Positions 5,891 to 6,623 of a stretch of 6,623 nucleotides of DNA are shown in pieces; the first letter of the stretch is position 1, and every line of letters starts with the position of its first letter. A model generated the notes under the pieces. It did not search any database, was not told where the DNA came from, and saw nothing but the letters and a program-made list of their open reading frames with translations. The stretch spans positions 1 to 6,623 of the forward strand of contig CANCGR010000148.1 in the NCBI GenBank assembly GCA_947377625.1. The letters are read 5' to 3'. The translations under genes and the position numbers were made by a program. Source of the DNA: Gammaproteobacteria bacterium (GTDB lineage Bacteria; Pseudomonadota; Gammaproteobacteria; Pseudomonadales; Pseudohongiellaceae).

Positions 5891-6092
5891 TTCTATCAAG
5901 TCCTCCTCCGAAATCCTCTGTCATCCAGTAAAAATCAATCTGATGCTTACGCTATTCTGTGATCCTGGAATCAGATAGCCGTGACTTCAATCATTCATTT
6001 TTTTCATCTTCCTTGAGTGTTGGTTAGCGAACAAACTCTTCGCCGTCCTTGGCGCATGATGACTCACTGACAATGCCAAAGGAGAATATTCG
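5891..6092. other. Gene-free leader region of the ycfJ-like gene
   Basis: About 200 bases without a credible gene should hold the ycfJ promoter. No consensus promoter stands out. GCTATTCTG at 5952-5960 resembles a stationary-phase (sigma-S) -10 in seven of nine positions, and TTGAGT at 6013-6018 could be a -35, but its partner is poor. A separated 7-bp inverted repeat, ATCTGAT (5938-5944) and ATCAGAT (5970-5976), flanks the first candidate. A small stem CGCC/GGCG lies at 6041-6054. A four-codon frame Met-Met-Thr-His-stop (6056-6070) precedes the ycfJ ribosome site; it has no ribosome site of its own and is probably chance. Confidence 0.3.
6078..6084 (+). promoter_or_regulatory. Strong ribosome binding site of ycfJ
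   Basis: AAAGGAG lies 8 bases before the ATG at 6093. It is the strongest ribosome site in the window, and it suggests the protein is made in quantity when transcribed. Confidence 0.75.
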
Positions 6093-6620
6093 ATGAACAA
6101 ATCAATGATTGCAGGAACAGTGTTGGGCGTAGTGGTTGCTACCGCCGGCGTCGCGTTTGCAGGTTACAAAATGACCGCTCATGATGAATATGCCCAAGTG
6201 GTTGATGTCAGCCCTGTCAGTAAAACCACACAGATTCCGCACGAAAAATGCGTGGACGAGCAAGTCACTCACACTAAAGAAATCCAGGACGAGCACCGTA
6301 TTGCCGGCACCGCTTTAGGTGCAGTGATCGGCGGCGTAGTGGGTCATCAGATTGGTGGCGGCAAAGGTCAGGATCTGGCAACCATCGCTGGTGCGGTAGG
6401 TGGAGGCTATGCTGGCAACAAAGTGCAGCAAAGAAATCAGGCAAACAATACCTACACTACCGTTGAGCAGCGCTGCCACACTGAAACCAGCAGCGAGACA
6501 AAAGTCACCGGGTATGAGGTGAAGTACAAACTTGATGGCAAGATCAATACTGTCCACATGGATCACGATCCGGGTGAGCGTATCCCCGTGCAGGATGGTC
6601 TATTGCGGCTGGAGCAATAA
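6093..6620 (+). CDS. ycfJ: YcfJ-like glycine-zipper 2TM envelope protein
   Basis: The 175-residue protein follows E. coli YcfJ (about 179) from end to end: the start MNKSM, the YAQVV stretch at 33-37, VTHTKEIQDEHRI at 58-70, the glycine zipper ALGAVIGGVVGHQIGGGKGQD at 74-94 and AGAVGGGYAGNKVQ at 99-112, then TYTTVEQRC (120-128), GYEVKYKLDGK (140-150) and MDHDPGERIPV (156-166). The N-terminus (5-24) is hydrophobic and ends AFAG, so it is either a signal peptide or an inner-membrane anchor. No lipobox cysteine is seen. Cys53 and Cys128 flank the zipper and could form a disulfide in the periplasm. The glycine zipper (Rick_17kDa-type) is thought to insert in or associate with membrane. The Proteus homologue UmoD raises flagellar master regulator expression through envelope signalling; whether this applies here is unknown. 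It is probably transcribed alone, from its own leader. Confidence 0.92.
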   Translation: MNKSMIAGTVLGVVVATAGVAFAGYKMTAHDEYAQVVDVSPVSKTTQIPHEKCVDEQVTHTKEIQDEHRIAGTALGAVIGGVVGHQIGGGKGQDLATIAGAVGGGYAGNKVQQRNQANNTYTTVEQRCHTETSSETKVTGYEVKYKLDGKINTVHMDHDPGERIPVQDGLLRLEQ

Positions 6621-6623
6621 CAG

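Noticed and set aside
6056..6070. Four-codon leader peptide (Met-Met-Thr-His) before ycfJ
   Set aside because: It has no ribosome site, no run of regulatory codons and no alternative hairpins, so it is most likely chance.

Overview
The window looks like chromosomal housekeeping and accessory DNA from a gammaproteobacterium, most likely a non-enteric one of the Pseudomonas/Cellvibrio type. This rests on the hslR-yrfG pair, a CysQ-type nucleotidase and a clear YcfJ homologue. Base composition is moderate, so GC alone does not fix the genus. All eight genes found are complete. There is no rRNA, tRNA, insertion sequence, integrase or CRISPR array.

Layout. The left 2.7 kb is read on the minus strand in two blocks. 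yrfG (HAD GMP/IMP nucleotidase) and hslR (Hsp15) overlap by 4 bp. After a gap of about 110 bp comes a second minus-strand run: an unrecognised 217-residue protein with a lysine-rich tail, a small YciI-family protein, and a RimJ-like GNAT acetyltransferase, with gaps of 42 and 24 bp. From 2804 the window is read on the plus strand: cysQ, then 27 bp later a membrane-anchored LTA-synthase-type sulfatase-fold enzyme, then a secreted GlcG/HbpS-family protein, then, after 287 bp without a gene, a ycfJ-like glycine-zipper envelope protein.

How they fit together. yrfG and cysQ are divergent and share a 69-bp gap holding two facing TATAAT boxes in a perfect 9-bp inverted repeat, so a single control site could serve both. 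Both encode nucleotide phosphatases (IMP/GMP; 3'-phosphoadenosine 5'-phosphate). Hsp15 rescues stalled ribosomes, and the GNAT protein resembles an enzyme that acetylates a ribosomal protein, so the left half leans to translation and nucleotide upkeep. The right half leans to the cell envelope: a membrane transferase/hydrolase, an exported haem/small-ligand-type protein and a glycine-zipper protein.

No clearly new multi-gene system is visible. The best leads are the symmetric promoter region, the unrecognised 217-residue protein, and the substrate of the LTA-synthase-like enzyme in a presumed Gram-negative.
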